A stretch of 33,812 nt of DNA, taken from positions 1 to 33,812 of the forward strand of contig JAOOLH010000007.1 of assembly GCA_028408675.1 (NCBI GenBank), given 5' to 3'. The DNA comes from Prochlorococcus sp. AH-716-K03 (GTDB lineage: Bacteria; Cyanobacteriota; Cyanobacteriia; PCC-6307; Cyanobiaceae). Positions 7,721-18,615 of this stretch are shown piece by piece (positions within the stretch are counted from its first letter, which is position 1; each line of letters starts with the position of its first letter). Both the position numbers and the translations under genes were made by a program. The notes under the pieces were generated by a model, which was not told where the DNA came from, searched no databases, and saw only the letters and a program-made list of their open reading frames with translations.

Positions 7721-9199
7721 TTATAAATCCCCAAAACCTTTTTTCCTTTTATTAGATTTTGGTTTTTTAAATGATTTATTACCATTTCCTCCACCCATTC
7801 CTGGCATTCCTCCCATTCCTGGCATTCCTCCCATTCCTGGCATTCCTCCCATTCCTGGCATTCCGCCCATCCCAGGCATTCCGCCCATCCCAGGCATTCC
7901 ACCGTTTGACATTTGTTTCATGAAACCTCTCATTCTTTGAAAATCAGCAAGTACTTTATCAACATCTTTTGCTTTATATCCACTACCTTGAGCAATCCTT
8001 TGTCTTCTAGATGGTTGAGCAGCAAGAACCTCTGGTTTTTGCTTTTCTTCTAAAGTCATTGAAGAGATCATTGATTCAATTTTTTTTAATTGTTCTTCGC
8101 CATTTTTTATCATCCCATCATCAATTTTATTCATCCCTGGTATTAATTTAATTAATCCTCCAAGGGAACCCATTCTCTTCATTAATCTCATTTGCTTAAC
8201 AAAATCATTAAAATCGAATGTTGCCTCTTGAAGTTTCTTTTGCATTACTTCTGCATCAGCGAGCTCAACTTCTTTTTGTGCCTTTTCAACGAGTGTTAAA
8301 ACGTCTCCCATACCAAGAATTCGGCTTGCCATTCTCTCAGGATGGAATGGCTGCAATGCTTCTATCTTTTCACCTGTTCCTATAAATTTTATTGGCTTTC
8401 CACTTATTTTCCTTATTGAAAGAGCAGCTCCACCTCTTGAATCTCCATCCAACTTAGTTAGTATTGCTCCTGATATTCCCACTTTTTCATGAAATGACTT
8501 CGTCAAATCAGCCGCCTCTTGTCCAATCATAGAATCTACAACCAGTAAAACTTCATCAGGTTTTGTAACTTCTTTTATACGAACCATTTCATTCATCATT
8601 GATTCATCTATTTGCAATCTTCCTGCAGTATCAACTATTAAGGTGTCAACATTATTTTCATTGGCATAACTTAAAGCATCTTTTGCTATTTCTTCAGGCT
8701 TACTATTTTTTCCTTTTGCAGAGAAAACTTCTAAATCATACTGATTACCAATTGTCTTAAGTTGTTCCACAGCTGCAGGTCTATAAATGTCAGCTGCCAC
8801 CAATAAAACCTTTTTTTCTTTTTCCTTCAAATAAAGTCCTAACTTACCTGTTGCGGTTGTTTTTCCAGCGCCTTGCAAACCTGCCATCAAAATAACTGTA
8901 GGTGGTGTTTCCTTTTCGTTTAATGGAGAATTCTCATTTCCCATAATATTTATTAATTCCTTGTTAACTACTTCTATAAATTTCTGTCCAGGATTGACAC
9001 CTCTTACGACTTCTTCTCCAATTGCTTTATCTTTTACTTCTGTAACAAATTCTTTTACCACAGATAAACTTACATCTGCATCTAATAATGCTTTTTTAAC
9101 TTCCTTTAAAGCATCATTAATATTATTATCGCTAATTTTAGCTTCACCTCTTAAACCCTTTACAGCGTCTTCAAAGCGTGATGAGAGTTCATCAAACAT
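7721..9199 (-). CDS. ffh: Signal recognition particle protein Ffh/SRP54
   Basis: MFDELSSRFEDAVKGLRGEAKIS..., GLQGAGKTTATGKL, DTAGRLQID, TKLDGDSRGGAALSI, methionine-rich M domain. Confidence 0.95.
   Translation of the reverse strand: MFDELSSRFEDAVKGLRGEAKISDNNINDALKEVKKALLDADVSLSVVKEFVTEVKDKAIGEEVVRGVNPGQKFIEVVNKELINIMGNENSPLNEKETPPTVILMAGLQGAGKTTATGKLGLYLKEKEKKVLLVAADIYRPAAVEQLKTIGNQYDLEVFSAKGKNSKPEEIAKDALSYANENNVDTLIVDTAGRLQIDESMMNEMVRIKEVTKPDEVLLVVDSMIGQEAADLTKSFHEKVGISGAILTKLDGDSRGGAALSIRKISGKPIKFIGTGEKIEALQPFHPERMASRILGMGDVLTLVEKAQKEVELADAEVMQKKLQEATFDFNDFVKQMRLMKRMGSLGGLIKLIPGMNKIDDGMIKNGEEQLKKIESMISSMTLEEKQKPEVLAAQPSRRQRIAQGSGYKAKDVDKVLADFQRMRGFMKQMSNGGMPGMGGMPGMGGMPGMGGMPGMGGMPGMGGMPGMGGGNGNKSFKKPKSNKRKKGFGDL
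7789..7904 (-). repeat. In-frame 18-nt tandem repeat encoding (GGMPGM)n at the Ffh C-terminus
   Basis: About six units of 'ggcattcctcccattcct' or variant 'ggcattccgcccatccca'; protein GGMPGMGGMPGMGGMPGM... Confidence 0.9.
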
Positions 9200-9246
9200 T
9201 TTTTACAGTTATTTTTTAATATTATAGATGATACTAAAAAGTAATC

Positions 9247-11355
9247 CTAAGCTCCGCTTATATAGTCAACTAACTTCCATGAGTTATTAGAGAAACCTAA
9301 AATATATTTAACTTTTAGAAAAGGGGAAAAAGTTGTTTCATTAATTAATTCTCCATCTATTTTTAATATTTTTTCTGTATACTTTAAGTCCACTGAAACC
9401 GATATTCTGGATGCCGTTTGAGTTAAAAATACTATATTTTCAATATTAGTATTGATATTTTTGTATATGCCTTTTTGAATATCAAGCTGTCTTTCCTTAG
9501 TTAATCTATTAATCAAATCATTTTGAACTATCTTTGATAAATTAATTTGACCTCTTCCTGCTAGGAAATTACTTTTGTTGACAAGCCATGAATTTATTAA
9601 ATATTTAATTTGTTCTAAGGAGGGAGAGGCAGTTGTTAATTCTTCTCCCAAAAAAGAAGTTTCGTTTATTTTATCTGAGAAAGTAATATTTGATTTTTCA
9701 AGATCTTTTTTTTTATCATTCAGATTTGAATCTTCATTAGGGACTTTATTATCTTTATTTATTAATGCCGAATTATCAATAATTTCTAAATCTTGCAGAG
9801 GTTTCTTGAAATTTTTTCTTAAAAGTTCTACCCCTATACCAAAAGAAAACAAAATCAAAAAAGCATAGAAATATATGAGGTAGGGACTTTTATAAAAAAT
9901 TTGATTTTTCTCTAACACTTCTCCAAAAATGAATTTTAATTCTGCAATTTTTTCAATTGCAAAATTATAAAGTTCTAATGATTTGTTTTTGATAATCTCA
10001 TCTGTATAAATATTTTCTTTAATTACTTGTTTTTCATCTTTCTTTATTCCCCCTGGGAAAGGTAGACGTCGTTCTTCAAAATTATCCTCATTTATTTCAG
10101 GATCGAGACTTAAATCTTTTAGAGATTCTTTAGCATTAGATTCTGGTTGGTTTTGAAAGTTTGATGTTAATATCGTTCTATTTTGTTTCCTTTCTAATTG
10201 TTCAATAAATTCTTGGATTTCCCTATCTTGAAACCAAGAATCTAAATCTATTTCTTTTAAATCAATATCCCGATAACCAACCAAAACATCATTTTCTAAC
10301 CAATTTTTACAAAAAAGACAAATTGCTTCTAATTTTTCTCCAGGATAATTATTTAACCAATCTCTTAACTTCTCATCTGAACTACTTAAAAACCTTGCTG
10401 AGCATTGCTCAACATCTGCCAAAAGCAAATCTAGGCAGCCTATTAATGGCATTGAGTCTAAACCTGATAAGTTCAGTTTTTTTAATATTTTTCGAGCTTC
10501 GAATAATTTCTCAGGTTTTCTACTTGCAAAACCATTTGCTGTTAAAGATAAAAAAGCTAAGAATCCTGCTTCACCTGAACCCCTTTTTTGTAATCCTAAA
10601 AATAAGTCTATCTGCTCCTGAAGAGTCAATAATGGCTTTATTTGTTGGAAGAAAGATTCAAATTCTTGCTGATTAAGAAATTTATTATATTCTGATTTAT
10701 TATTCCCTTCTAATCCACCTCTTTTGATTATTAAATTTTCCAACAAACTTAAACCTTTTTTATGTGATTCATATTCTTTTAAATCTCTACTTAACAAATC
10801 AAGAATTCGATAAGGGAGAAGAGAAGCTAAGTCCTCCTCAAGATTTTTTCTCAATTCCACTAGCTTGCCCATCCTTTGAAGAACCTGTATTCCTTCTTGC
10901 AAAAAATCTGCTGCATTTGAATAAGATCTTTGCTCTTGCTCTTGGATTGCTGCATCTCTGGATGTTAAAGCAGCTAACAAAGTAAGATCTGATTCTCTAC
11001 TACTACCTAAAGCAGGAGTTTGAGGAGGCTGCAATGCTTTTCTTGTTATTTTGAATGCCTCTTTAGGAGATCCTGATTCCCAAAGAAGAATCAGTCCAGC
11101 CACCTCTCTATTCGAAGACAAATCTAAACCTGAAACTCCATCTAGTAATAAATTCTCGTATTCTCGTCTACTATCTGGATCCGAAAGCAAATCCGCAGTG
11201 AGGCGAAGCAATTCAGATCTTTGAGTTAAAACTTCGTATGTAAATCCATCATCAGGGGTTTTATCCAAACGCAATTGAAAAGCTCTTAATATTTCCTCAG
11301 ATGTTGCTGAGGGGCTTACGCCTATTAAACGAAAGTGGTCTAATGGAAGTTCCAA
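9247..11355 (-). CDS. ftn2: Cell division protein Ftn2/ZipN (ARC6-like; J-domain-like N-terminus, TM segment, C-terminal IMS domain); TTG start
   Basis: N-terminus 'DHFRLIGVSPSATSEEILRAFQLRLDKTPDDGFT...LLSDPDSRREYENLL', single TM near 'YLIYFYAFLILFSFGIGVELL', C-terminal 'LINSWLVNKSNFLAG...YILGFSNNSWKLVDYISG'. Confidence 0.85.
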   Translation of the reverse strand: MELPLDHFRLIGVSPSATSEEILRAFQLRLDKTPDDGFTYEVLTQRSELLRLTADLLSDPDSRREYENLLLDGVSGLDLSSNREVAGLILLWESGSPKEAFKITRKALQPPQTPALGSSRESDLTLLAALTSRDAAIQEQEQRSYSNAADFLQEGIQVLQRMGKLVELRKNLEEDLASLLPYRILDLLSRDLKEYESHKKGLSLLENLIIKRGGLEGNNKSEYNKFLNQQEFESFFQQIKPLLTLQEQIDLFLGLQKRGSGEAGFLAFLSLTANGFASRKPEKLFEARKILKKLNLSGLDSMPLIGCLDLLLADVEQCSARFLSSSDEKLRDWLNNYPGEKLEAICLFCKNWLENDVLVGYRDIDLKEIDLDSWFQDREIQEFIEQLERKQNRTILTSNFQNQPESNAKESLKDLSLDPEINEDNFEERRLPFPGGIKKDEKQVIKENIYTDEIIKNKSLELYNFAIEKIAELKFIFGEVLEKNQIFYKSPYLIYFYAFLILFSFGIGVELLRKNFKKPLQDLEIIDNSALINKDNKVPNEDSNLNDKKKDLEKSNITFSDKINETSFLGEELTTASPSLEQIKYLINSWLVNKSNFLAGRGQINLSKIVQNDLINRLTKERQLDIQKGIYKNINTNIENIVFLTQTASRISVSVDLKYTEKILKIDGELINETTFSPFLKVKYILGFSNNSWKLVDYISGA

Positions 11356-11504
11356 ACAAGTATCCTATTGAAAATCCTTTAGATGAATCTTATCAATTTA
11401 TAATTTTTTTTCATAAGGTATTTGAGAGTTATTAAAAAAAAACATGAAAATAGACCATTGAAGCTTAGAATGTTAACGAATCAAAACTTCATTAAGGTAT
11501 TTTC

Positions 11505-12542
11505 TTGGAAACGCACGTAGAGAGAATTTCAAATCTTCAGGACTTTAAAAAAGCTAAGTTAGATCGTGAAACCGGATTACTTCTTTATGAAGATATGACG
11601 CTTGGTAGAAGATTTGAAGATAAATGTGCTGAAATGTATTACCGAGGCAAGATGTTTGGATTCGTACACCTTTATAACGGCCAAGAAGCAATCAGCACTG
11701 GTGTGATCGGTGCAATGAAAAGAAAGCATGACTGGTTTTGTAGTACCTACCGCGATCATGTTCATGCACTTAGTGCAGGTGTTCCATCTTTTGAAGTAAT
11801 GAGCGAATTGTTCGGTAAAGCCACAGGATGCAGTAAAGGCAGAGGCGGTTCTATGCATTTGTTCTCAAAAGAACATCATCTATTAGGAGGATATGCATTT
11901 ATTGGAGAGGGTATTCCAGTTGCGTTGGGATCAGCTTATTCAAGTAAATACAAAAAGGAGGTTAAAGGTGACAGCCAAAGCGACTCAGTAACAGCAGCGT
12001 TCTTTGGTGATGGAACTTGTAATAACGGACAATTCTTTGAATGTTTGAATATGGCTCAATTATGGAAATTACCAATAATTTTTGTTGTTGAAAATAACAA
12101 ATGGGCTATAGGTATGGCTCATGACAGAGCAACAAGTAACACAGAGATATGGAGGAAAGCATCAGCTTTCGGGATGCATGGGGAAGAAGTTGATGGGATG
12201 GATGTATTAGCAGTAAGGGGAGCTGCTCAAAGAGCTGTTGCAAGAGCAAGGTCAGGAGAGGGTCCCACTTTACTCGAATGTTTAACTTACAGATTTAGAG
12301 GTCATTCTTTAGCTGATCCTGATGAATTAAGAGCTGAAGAAGAAAAAGAATTTTGGGCTAAGAGGGATCCAATTAAGAAATTAGCAAAACAAATGATAGA
12401 GGGGGATTTTGCTAGAGAAGAGGAATTAAAGAGTATAGAAAAGAAAATAGATTTAGAAATCTCTGAATCTGTTAAAAATGCATTAGATGCTCCTGAACCT
12501 CCTTCTAATGAATTAACTAAATATATTTGGGCTGAAGATTAA
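11505..12542 (+). CDS. pdhA: Pyruvate dehydrogenase E1 component alpha subunit (TTG start)
   Basis: [28 protein letters not shown], '[39 protein letters not shown]', '[15 protein letters not shown]'. Confidence 0.95.
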   Translation: METHVERISNLQDFKKAKLDRETGLLLYEDMTLGRRFEDKCAEMYYRGKMFGFVHLYNGQEAISTGVIGAMKRKHDWFCSTYRDHVHALSAGVPSFEVMSELFGKATGCSKGRGGSMHLFSKEHHLLGGYAFIGEGIPVALGSAYSSKYKKEVKGDSQSDSVTAAFFGDGTCNNGQFFECLNMAQLWKLPIIFVVENNKWAIGMAHDRATSNTEIWRKASAFGMHGEEVDGMDVLAVRGAAQRAVARARSGEGPTLLECLTYRFRGHSLADPDELRAEEEKEFWAKRDPIKKLAKQMIEGDFAREEELKSIEKKIDLEISESVKNALDAPEPPSNELTKYIWAED

Positions 12543-13484
12543 TTAAATCCCACTAGGTAATTTTCTAGTTAAATTTCTTAATTTCCTGAGAGCCTTTAAT
12601 TCAACCTGTCTTACTCTTTCTCTTGAGACCTCTAGCAATCTTCCAATTTCTGCAAGGGTATGTCTCTCATTTCCATCCAATCCAAATCTTAGCTTCAAAA
12701 CATGTTGTTCTTGTTCGCTTAAATGACTAAGCCATTTCCCCAACTGCTCTTGATGCATTTTTTGCTCAACCAGGTCTAAAGGCTCTTCATTGTTACTATC
12801 TGCAATAAGATCTCCCAAGAAACTCCTGCCATCATCTCCATTTACGGGTGCATCAAGACTACTTGTAGATAGAGCTTGCCTTAATACAGAATCAAGTTCT
12901 TCTACATCTATTTCCATAGCTTCCGCAATTTCAATTCTACTTGGCATTGCTCCGAGTTTATGAGCCAATTCTCTACTCACTTTTCTAATGGTAGCTAATC
13001 TTTCACTTAAATGAACTGGTAAACGAATAGTTCTGGATTGACATGCAATCGCCCTAGTCATACTTTGGCGGATCCACCAAAAGGCATATGTAGAAAATTT
13101 ATAACCTCTTGTAGGATCGAATTTTTCAACTGCTCTCTCTAAACCTAGAGAACCTTCTTGGACTAAATCTAAAAGTTCTAATCCCTTTCCTTGATATTTT
13201 TTTGCAACACTTACTACTAACCTTAAATTTGCCTTCATCATTCTCTCTTTTGCTCTTCTACCTATTTTTATAGTTCTTTTTTCTTGAAGAGAAAATTCTT
13301 TTGTTTTTTCGTTTAATTGACCATCTTCAGTAAGAAGCATCATTTTTTGGACTTGATTACCCAATTCAATTTCCTCAGCAGGAGTTAATAAAGGTACACG
13401 ACCGATGTTGGAAAGATACCAACTTATCGGATCATTACCTCTTCTTTTTTGGGGTTCAGTTGTTGCTGATACTGATGAAGCCAT
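12543..13484 (-). CDS. RNA polymerase sigma-70 family factor (RpoD-like, probably group 2)
   Basis: Regions 2-4: NLRLVVSVAKKYQGKGLELLDLVQEGSLGLERAVEKFDPTRGYKFSTYAFWWIRQSMTRAI ... LRFGLDGNERHTLAEIGRLLEVSRERVRQVELKALRKLR; lacks a long region 1.1. Confidence 0.93.
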   Translation of the reverse strand: MASSVSATTEPQKRRGNDPISWYLSNIGRVPLLTPAEEIELGNQVQKMMLLTEDGQLNEKTKEFSLQEKRTIKIGRRAKERMMKANLRLVVSVAKKYQGKGLELLDLVQEGSLGLERAVEKFDPTRGYKFSTYAFWWIRQSMTRAIACQSRTIRLPVHLSERLATIRKVSRELAHKLGAMPSRIEIAEAMEIDVEELDSVLRQALSTSSLDAPVNGDDGRSFLGDLIADSNNEEPLDLVEQKMHQEQLGKWLSHLSEQEQHVLKLRFGLDGNERHTLAEIGRLLEVSRERVRQVELKALRKLRNLTRKLPSGI

Positions 13485-13488
13485 TTTT

Positions 13489-13506
13489 ATACCTAAATTG
13501 AGGTAT
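13489..13506 (-). promoter_or_regulatory. Dyad ATACCT-N6-AGGTAT immediately upstream of the sigma-factor start codon (potential RBS-occluding hairpin)
   Basis: mRNA sense: AUACCU CAAUUU AGGUAU AAAA AUG; the 3' half-site AGGUAU lies at Shine-Dalgarno distance from AUG (13484). Confidence 0.5.
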
Positions 13507-13547
13507 TAAAACTGTCCTATACTTTTATGGAAAAACCCGATTACTTA

Positions 13548-13571
13548 ATACCTGCTTCAGATTTCAGGTAT
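13548..13571 (-). promoter_or_regulatory. Second dyad ATACCTG-N10-CAGGTAT with the same half-site
   Basis: 7-bp perfect inverted repeat in the nnr-sigma intergenic region, centred 62 bp from the first dyad. Confidence 0.45.
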
Positions 13572-13625
13572 AAATTGTATAGTTATGTGTTAAAAGCTAT
13601 AAAAAACTCCCAATAATTGTTTCTT

Positions 13626-15194
13626 TCATGACATTAGCCTCGCTTTTGTTTTTCTTATTAATTTAGACAACTCATCTCCTATCATGAAAGGATTTGAACC
13701 TTTTTTACACTTTGACGCAGCAAAAGAGTGTAAAAAAACCTGTTTTGCTAAAGATTCAGTCTTAATGTAATCTCCCAAATAAGATAACTCTATGGCTGAA
13801 CATCCACCAATAAATCCAGATAAAAGATCTCCTAACCCGGCTCTTGCAGTCTCAGGATCAGTTCCAGAAAGTTGCCATGCCTTTTCTTTATTGGCAATAA
13901 CACTATTTGCTCCCTTCAATAAAATACTGATATCAAATTCTTTAGCAGCTTTTATAGCTAGTTCAACTTGGTTAGTACAATCAATCTCAGGGAACAACCT
14001 CATAAATTCTTTATTATGAGGAGTAATCCAAGTTTCAAACTTTCTTTTTAAGAAGAATTTATTTCCCAAATTCGATTTAGAAATTCTATTAAGTGCATCC
14101 GCATCAAGAATTAATAAACATTTTAAATCTAATAAGTACTCTGTTGATTTTTCCCAATCATCGCAATTTAAGCCAATTCCAGGGCCAATAACTATTGAAT
14201 CATAAGAAGATGGATCAATATTCTTTAAGGCATCTAATAAAATTGAATTTCCATTCGGATCACAATTAAGTTTTCCTTTTAAAACGACTTCTGGTTGAAC
14301 TTGCCAAATAGATTTCGCAACTAAATCAGGTAGAATTGCTGATACAAGTCCTGCCCCGCTTGAAATAGCACCTTTTATTGCTAAATGTGCGGCTCCGGGA
14401 TATTTTTCACTTCCCGCAATTATTAGTGTTCGGCCTCTTTTATACTTACCATGATTTGTTGGTAATAAAGGCAGATTTATAGTTTTTAAATCTTTATAAG
14501 TAATTTTTAAAATCTTACTTTCTAATTTATTTAATTGATTTCTAGATATACCTATATCTATGTGATGTAATTCGCCAACATAAGGCAATGCAGTATCTTG
14601 TAATAATCCAATCTTATTAAGTCCTACTACTAAATTGAAGTGAGCCTTTACAGCATTTTTAGAGAAGGGTTTCCCTGAATTAGGACATAAACCCGTGGGA
14701 ACATCTATGCTTACTATCTTGCCAGATTTCTTATCAAATTTATTATTAAATAATTCTATTAATTCTTCATCAACTTTACTTTTTTGATTATTCCCAAAAA
14801 CAGCATCAATCCATAAATGTTTCCCCTCAGGATTAGGCGGTTTTACTAATTTTTCTACTCCAAGAGATGTAAGATAATTTACATAATTAATTGTTAATGT
14901 TTTTTTTAAAGGGAATGGGCACCATAATTTAATTAAACATCCCTTTAAAAAAAGCTCTTTAGCAATTACTGCCCCATCCCCACCATTATGTCCAGGACCT
15001 ACTAAAACTACTACTCCCTCCTTTAAGAGAGATTTTCTTTTCAAAAGCCATTTAGATATTTGAATACCAACCTTTTCCATCAATGCCTCTTGAGGCATTC
15101 CCTTAGAAAACATTTCATTCTCTAAATCCAACATTTGCTTTGAATAAACAACTAGATGTTTAGAGTCAATTGCTGGCCATCCAATTTCTTTCAT
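13626..15194 (-). CDS. nnr: Bifunctional NAD(P)H-hydrate epimerase / ADP-dependent dehydratase (YjeF family)
   Basis: N-domain 'VVLVGPGHNGGDGAVIAKEL' and 'SIDVPTGLCPNSGKP'; C-domain 'KYKRGRTLIIAGSEKYPGAAHLAIKGAISSGAGLV' and 'GTDPETARAGLGDLLSGFIGG'. Confidence 0.92.
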   Translation of the reverse strand: MKEIGWPAIDSKHLVVYSKQMLDLENEMFSKGMPQEALMEKVGIQISKWLLKRKSLLKEGVVVLVGPGHNGGDGAVIAKELFLKGCLIKLWCPFPLKKTLTINYVNYLTSLGVEKLVKPPNPEGKHLWIDAVFGNNQKSKVDEELIELFNNKFDKKSGKIVSIDVPTGLCPNSGKPFSKNAVKAHFNLVVGLNKIGLLQDTALPYVGELHHIDIGISRNQLNKLESKILKITYKDLKTINLPLLPTNHGKYKRGRTLIIAGSEKYPGAAHLAIKGAISSGAGLVSAILPDLVAKSIWQVQPEVVLKGKLNCDPNGNSILLDALKNIDPSSYDSIVIGPGIGLNCDDWEKSTEYLLDLKCLLILDADALNRISKSNLGNKFFLKRKFETWITPHNKEFMRLFPEIDCTNQVELAIKAAKEFDISILLKGANSVIANKEKAWQLSGTDPETARAGLGDLLSGFIGGCSAIELSYLGDYIKTESLAKQVFLHSFAASKCKKGSNPFMIGDELSKLIRKTKARLMS

Positions 15195-15241
15195 AATTAG
15201 TTCAAATCTATTTAAAACTGTTCAAAATTTTTTCGAATTCC

Positions 15242-16399
15242 ATGTTAAAGACTTTAAAGGATAAAAAATTAGAGAAATATTCCTCTATCAATAATAAATC
15301 CAAACAACAAAAACATATTATTGTTGGTCTTTCAGGAGGAGTAGATAGTTCTCTATCAGCAGCCCTTCTTATAGAAGATGGTTGGAAAGTTGAAGGCCTA
15401 ACTCTTTGGTTAATGAAAGGAGAGGGCTCTTGTTGTTCTGAAGGATTAGTTGACGCGGCAGGTCTTTGTGAAGATTTAGGAATTAATCATAATATATTAG
15501 ATTCAAGATTAATTTTTGAGAGAGAGGTAATCAAAAAGACTACTGAGGGATATGAATCTGGCTTCACTCCACTTCCATGCTCGATGTGCAATAAAAATGT
15601 CAAATTTGAAGAAATGCTCAATTTTGTTAATAAACAAAAAGAGTTTACATATATTGCGACTGGTCATTACGCAAGGGTTAAAAAAAGTTCTTGCGTGAAT
15701 ATTAAAAACTATGAAAATTTCCAATTCAAGGATTTCTTACTTTTAAGGGGGGCTGATTTAAATAAAGATCAGAGTTATTTTCTTTATAGTCTTTCCCAAG
15801 AGGTATTAAGCAGATTAATACTACCGCTTGGAGATCTTAAAAAGGAAGATACAAGAAAAGAAGCCTTAAGACTAGGCCTTAGAACAGCAAAAAAACCAGA
15901 GAGTCAGGATCTATGTCTAGTTGAACATTATGGATCTATGCAAAAATTCATTGATAATCATATTGAAACTAAGGAGGGGGAAATTAAGCATATTAATGGA
16001 GAAATTCTTGGCACTCACCATGGGATTCAACATTTCACAATTGGTCAAAGAAAAGGTTTGGGTATTGCCTGGCCAGAGCCTTTATACGTGGAAAGTTTAG
16101 ATAGAGAAAAAAATATAGTTTATGTCGCGAATAAAAATGACCTTTTTAAAAGAGAGGCCATAGTAAAAGAAGTTAACTGGGTTTCAATTGAAGCGCCTTT
16201 AAAAGAAATAGAAGTAGAAGCACAAATAAGATATAGGAGTGAACCCGTAAAAGGAATCTTAGTTCCTGTTATAAATGAAGAAAACATAACTAAAACATTT
16301 AGATTAATTTTCGAAGATAACCAAAGCTCTGTCACTCCTGGTCAAGCTGCAGTTTTTTATAAAGATGAAATTTTATTAGGAGGCGGATTGATTAGTTAA
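15242..16399 (+). CDS. mnmA: tRNA-specific 2-thiouridylase MnmA
   Basis: [16 protein letters not shown], '[17 protein letters not shown]', 'ATGHYARV', '[10 protein letters not shown]', '[12 protein letters not shown]'. Confidence 0.95.
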   Translation: MLKTLKDKKLEKYSSINNKSKQQKHIIVGLSGGVDSSLSAALLIEDGWKVEGLTLWLMKGEGSCCSEGLVDAAGLCEDLGINHNILDSRLIFEREVIKKTTEGYESGFTPLPCSMCNKNVKFEEMLNFVNKQKEFTYIATGHYARVKKSSCVNIKNYENFQFKDFLLLRGADLNKDQSYFLYSLSQEVLSRLILPLGDLKKEDTRKEALRLGLRTAKKPESQDLCLVEHYGSMQKFIDNHIETKEGEIKHINGEILGTHHGIQHFTIGQRKGLGIAWPEPLYVESLDREKNIVYVANKNDLFKREAIVKEVNWVSIEAPLKEIEVEAQIRYRSEPVKGILVPVINEENITKTFRLIFEDNQSSVTPGQAAVFYKDEILLGGGLIS

Positions 16400-17881
16400 T
16401 TTCCCAAAAAATAAATTTAATCCTAATAAAACCAAAAAAGACAACAATAAAGGGATTTCCCCATACTTTGTGTAGAAAGTTTTTTCATTAGAAAAATTAG
16501 GATTAACAACTTTATTTTGCTCAGTATTAGGATCAAATAGCTTTATTACTTTCCCATCTTCACTTATTAAGCCTGAGGGACCAGTATTTGCAACAATCAC
16601 ATTATCTTTTTTATTTTCTATACTTCTTACTCTGGCCAAAGATAGGAATTGATTATGAAGCTTAGTTGGATAAGGATCTAAGTTAGCTACTGAAATTATT
16701 AGTTCTGCACCACGGTTGATAGCATTTCTTATTTTAAATCCATCACTAATTTCGTAACAAATTGCTATCGCAAGTGGCGGAGTAAATTTCCATTCAAAAA
16801 ATCTTGAATTCGATCCTGGTTGAATACCTCCCACTGCCGATAGCCCTCTTGAAAAGATATTTAAGAATTCTGGAATTTTCTCTCCAAAGGGAACAAGTCT
16901 ATATTTATCAATAAAAAATGAATAAGTTTTATCGCCAATTTGATATCCAAGCAAGGAACTTCTTTGGCCATTTTTAGAGTTTCTAAAACCTCCTGCCAAC
17001 ATCCTAATCTTACTTTTGAAAGCTAAATTGAAATTATTATTCAAAGTTCCTTCAGGTGTAATTATGAGTTTTGCTTTATTTAATAGAGCAATTTTTTGTA
17101 CATTAATCAACTTTTCATTTATAAGTTGATTATTAAAGTTCATTTTTTCTCTTGTGGGCATATTAGTTTGCCATAGAGCTACTGGATAATCATTATTTCT
17201 ATTAATTGGGGTTTTTAAACCACCTAGGAAATGTAAAATTATGATAATCAAAAGCCCAAAAAGGAACGTTTTTTTTAAATTATATTTTCTTTTCCATTTC
17301 TCATGAATTAGGTATATCCAAAAACCTATAGTTAATTGAACTACACATAAACCACTTGCACCAATCCATTTTGCCAAACCCGCAAGATACATATCTCCAG
17401 GAACTATTCCTTCTCCTAAACCTATCCAAAAGAGAGGCGTTTGGGAAAGAATGAATTCACTTAAACCCCAGACAAACGATAACAATAAAACTTTTGTAGT
17501 TAATGATAAAAAGTTCATTTTACAAATATCTTTTTTGGTGAGAATTATTTTTACTAAAAGACCCCACAGATAAACCAATATTCCTCCTATCAAAGAGCAA
17601 CTTAATAAGATTGAAATGGAGATTATTAAACTTGATATCCAAGAGAAACCTAACCAAGTTAATGGGTGAAGTTCATAAAGCCAAGAATGACTTAATAAAA
17701 TAAAGAAAAATCCCCAAAGAAAGTTTGCTAATTTTTTATCACTTCTACTCCATAAAATAAATAAGGATGTTGGCATAAAAAACAACCACAAATGACTTGA
17801 TACGGAAATTCCTCCCAAGATGCCTCCCAAGCAAGGGTAAAAATATTTATTAAATTTCTTATTTTGAGTGTTAATCAACAA
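16376..17881 (-). CDS. lnt: Apolipoprotein N-acyltransferase
   Basis: Multi-TM N-terminus plus nitrilase-like domain ([13 protein letters not shown]..., 'LIITPEGTL', '[11 protein letters not shown]', '[10 protein letters not shown]', '[13 protein letters not shown]'); 24-nt convergent overlap with mnmA. Confidence 0.88.
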   Translation of the reverse strand: MLINTQNKKFNKYFYPCLGGILGGISVSSHLWLFFMPTSLFILWSRSDKKLANFLWGFFFILLSHSWLYELHPLTWLGFSWISSLIISISILLSCSLIGGILVYLWGLLVKIILTKKDICKMNFLSLTTKVLLLSFVWGLSEFILSQTPLFWIGLGEGIVPGDMYLAGLAKWIGASGLCVVQLTIGFWIYLIHEKWKRKYNLKKTFLFGLLIIIILHFLGGLKTPINRNNDYPVALWQTNMPTREKMNFNNQLINEKLINVQKIALLNKAKLIITPEGTLNNNFNLAFKSKIRMLAGGFRNSKNGQRSSLLGYQIGDKTYSFFIDKYRLVPFGEKIPEFLNIFSRGLSAVGGIQPGSNSRFFEWKFTPPLAIAICYEISDGFKIRNAINRGAELIISVANLDPYPTKLHNQFLSLARVRSIENKKDNVIVANTGPSGLISEDGKVIKLFDPNTEQNKVVNPNFSNEKTFYTKYGEIPLLLSFLVLLGLNLFFGKLTNQSAS

Positions 17882-17968
17882 TATAAATTTTCTAAATTAA
17901 TTCTTTTAAAAACATAAATTATTGTACCTTTTTCTGTAGTATTAAGTGTAGTAACTTTTTAAATTTAA

Positions 17969-18541
17969 GTGAAAGAAGTTTTAATTAGTTTTACAATCTT
18001 TGTATTTTGCATTTCATTAACTCTTTTTAGTCAATTCAATTCCCCTCAAGTTGTTAATGCAGCTGAATCAAAAACTGAGATAGTAAATAAAACACCTATT
18101 AAAAAATCATCTAATGTTTCAAATACCAATATATTTGAACTAGATCCATCAGATCCAAACCCAATACTTTTCGCTATGGCAGAAGAAACACAAGAAGAAA
18201 GCAATTCTAGAACTACAGATAGTGGTTTGATTATTGTAGATATAGTCAAGGGAGAGGGAGATGAAGCCAACTCTGGACAAACAGTTTCTGTAAACTACAC
18301 TGGAACACTTGAAGATGGAACCCAATTTGATACTAGTATTGGTAGGGGGCCATTTAGTTTCCCTTTAGGTGCAGGGAGAGTAATCAAGGGTTGGGATGAA
18401 GGAGTAGCAGGAATGAAAGTTGGAGGAAAAAGAAAATTAACAATCCCTCCTGAGCTTGGGTATGGATCAAGAGGAGCAGGAAATGTAATTCCTGCAAATG
18501 CAACTTTGATTTTTGAAGTGGAACTATTAAAAGTCAATTAA
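17969..18541 (+). CDS. FKBP-type peptidyl-prolyl cis-trans isomerase (GTG start, secreted/anchored)
   Basis: '[83 protein letters not shown]'. Confidence 0.95.
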   Translation: MKEVLISFTIFVFCISLTLFSQFNSPQVVNAAESKTEIVNKTPIKKSSNVSNTNIFELDPSDPNPILFAMAEETQEESNSRTTDSGLIIVDIVKGEGDEANSGQTVSVNYTGTLEDGTQFDTSIGRGPFSFPLGAGRVIKGWDEGVAGMKVGGKRKLTIPPELGYGSRGAGNVIPANATLIFEVELLKVN

Positions 18542-18615
18542 AGTAAGAAATAACCTCTAAGACTTTTCAATTTAGTTAATCTACAAGTAAGATATATTCA
18601 AATATTAAAAAACGA

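Noticed and set aside
7711-7902. ORF MECLGWAECLGWAECQEWEECQEWEE...
   Set aside because: Out-of-frame reading of the ffh tandem repeat; no independent support.
7789-7904. Tandem repeats as a possible CRISPR array
   Set aside because: 18-nt units are directly adjacent without spacers and are in frame with Ffh.
9575-10985. Several plus-strand ORFs (9575-9868, 10323-10676, 10764-10985) within ftn2
   Set aside because: Antisense ORFs over a coherent 702-aa CDS; composition looks like reverse-complement noise.
18046-18537. Minus-strand ORFs opposite the FKBP gene
   Set aside because: Antisense shadow ORFs; the plus-strand FKBP domain is unambiguous.
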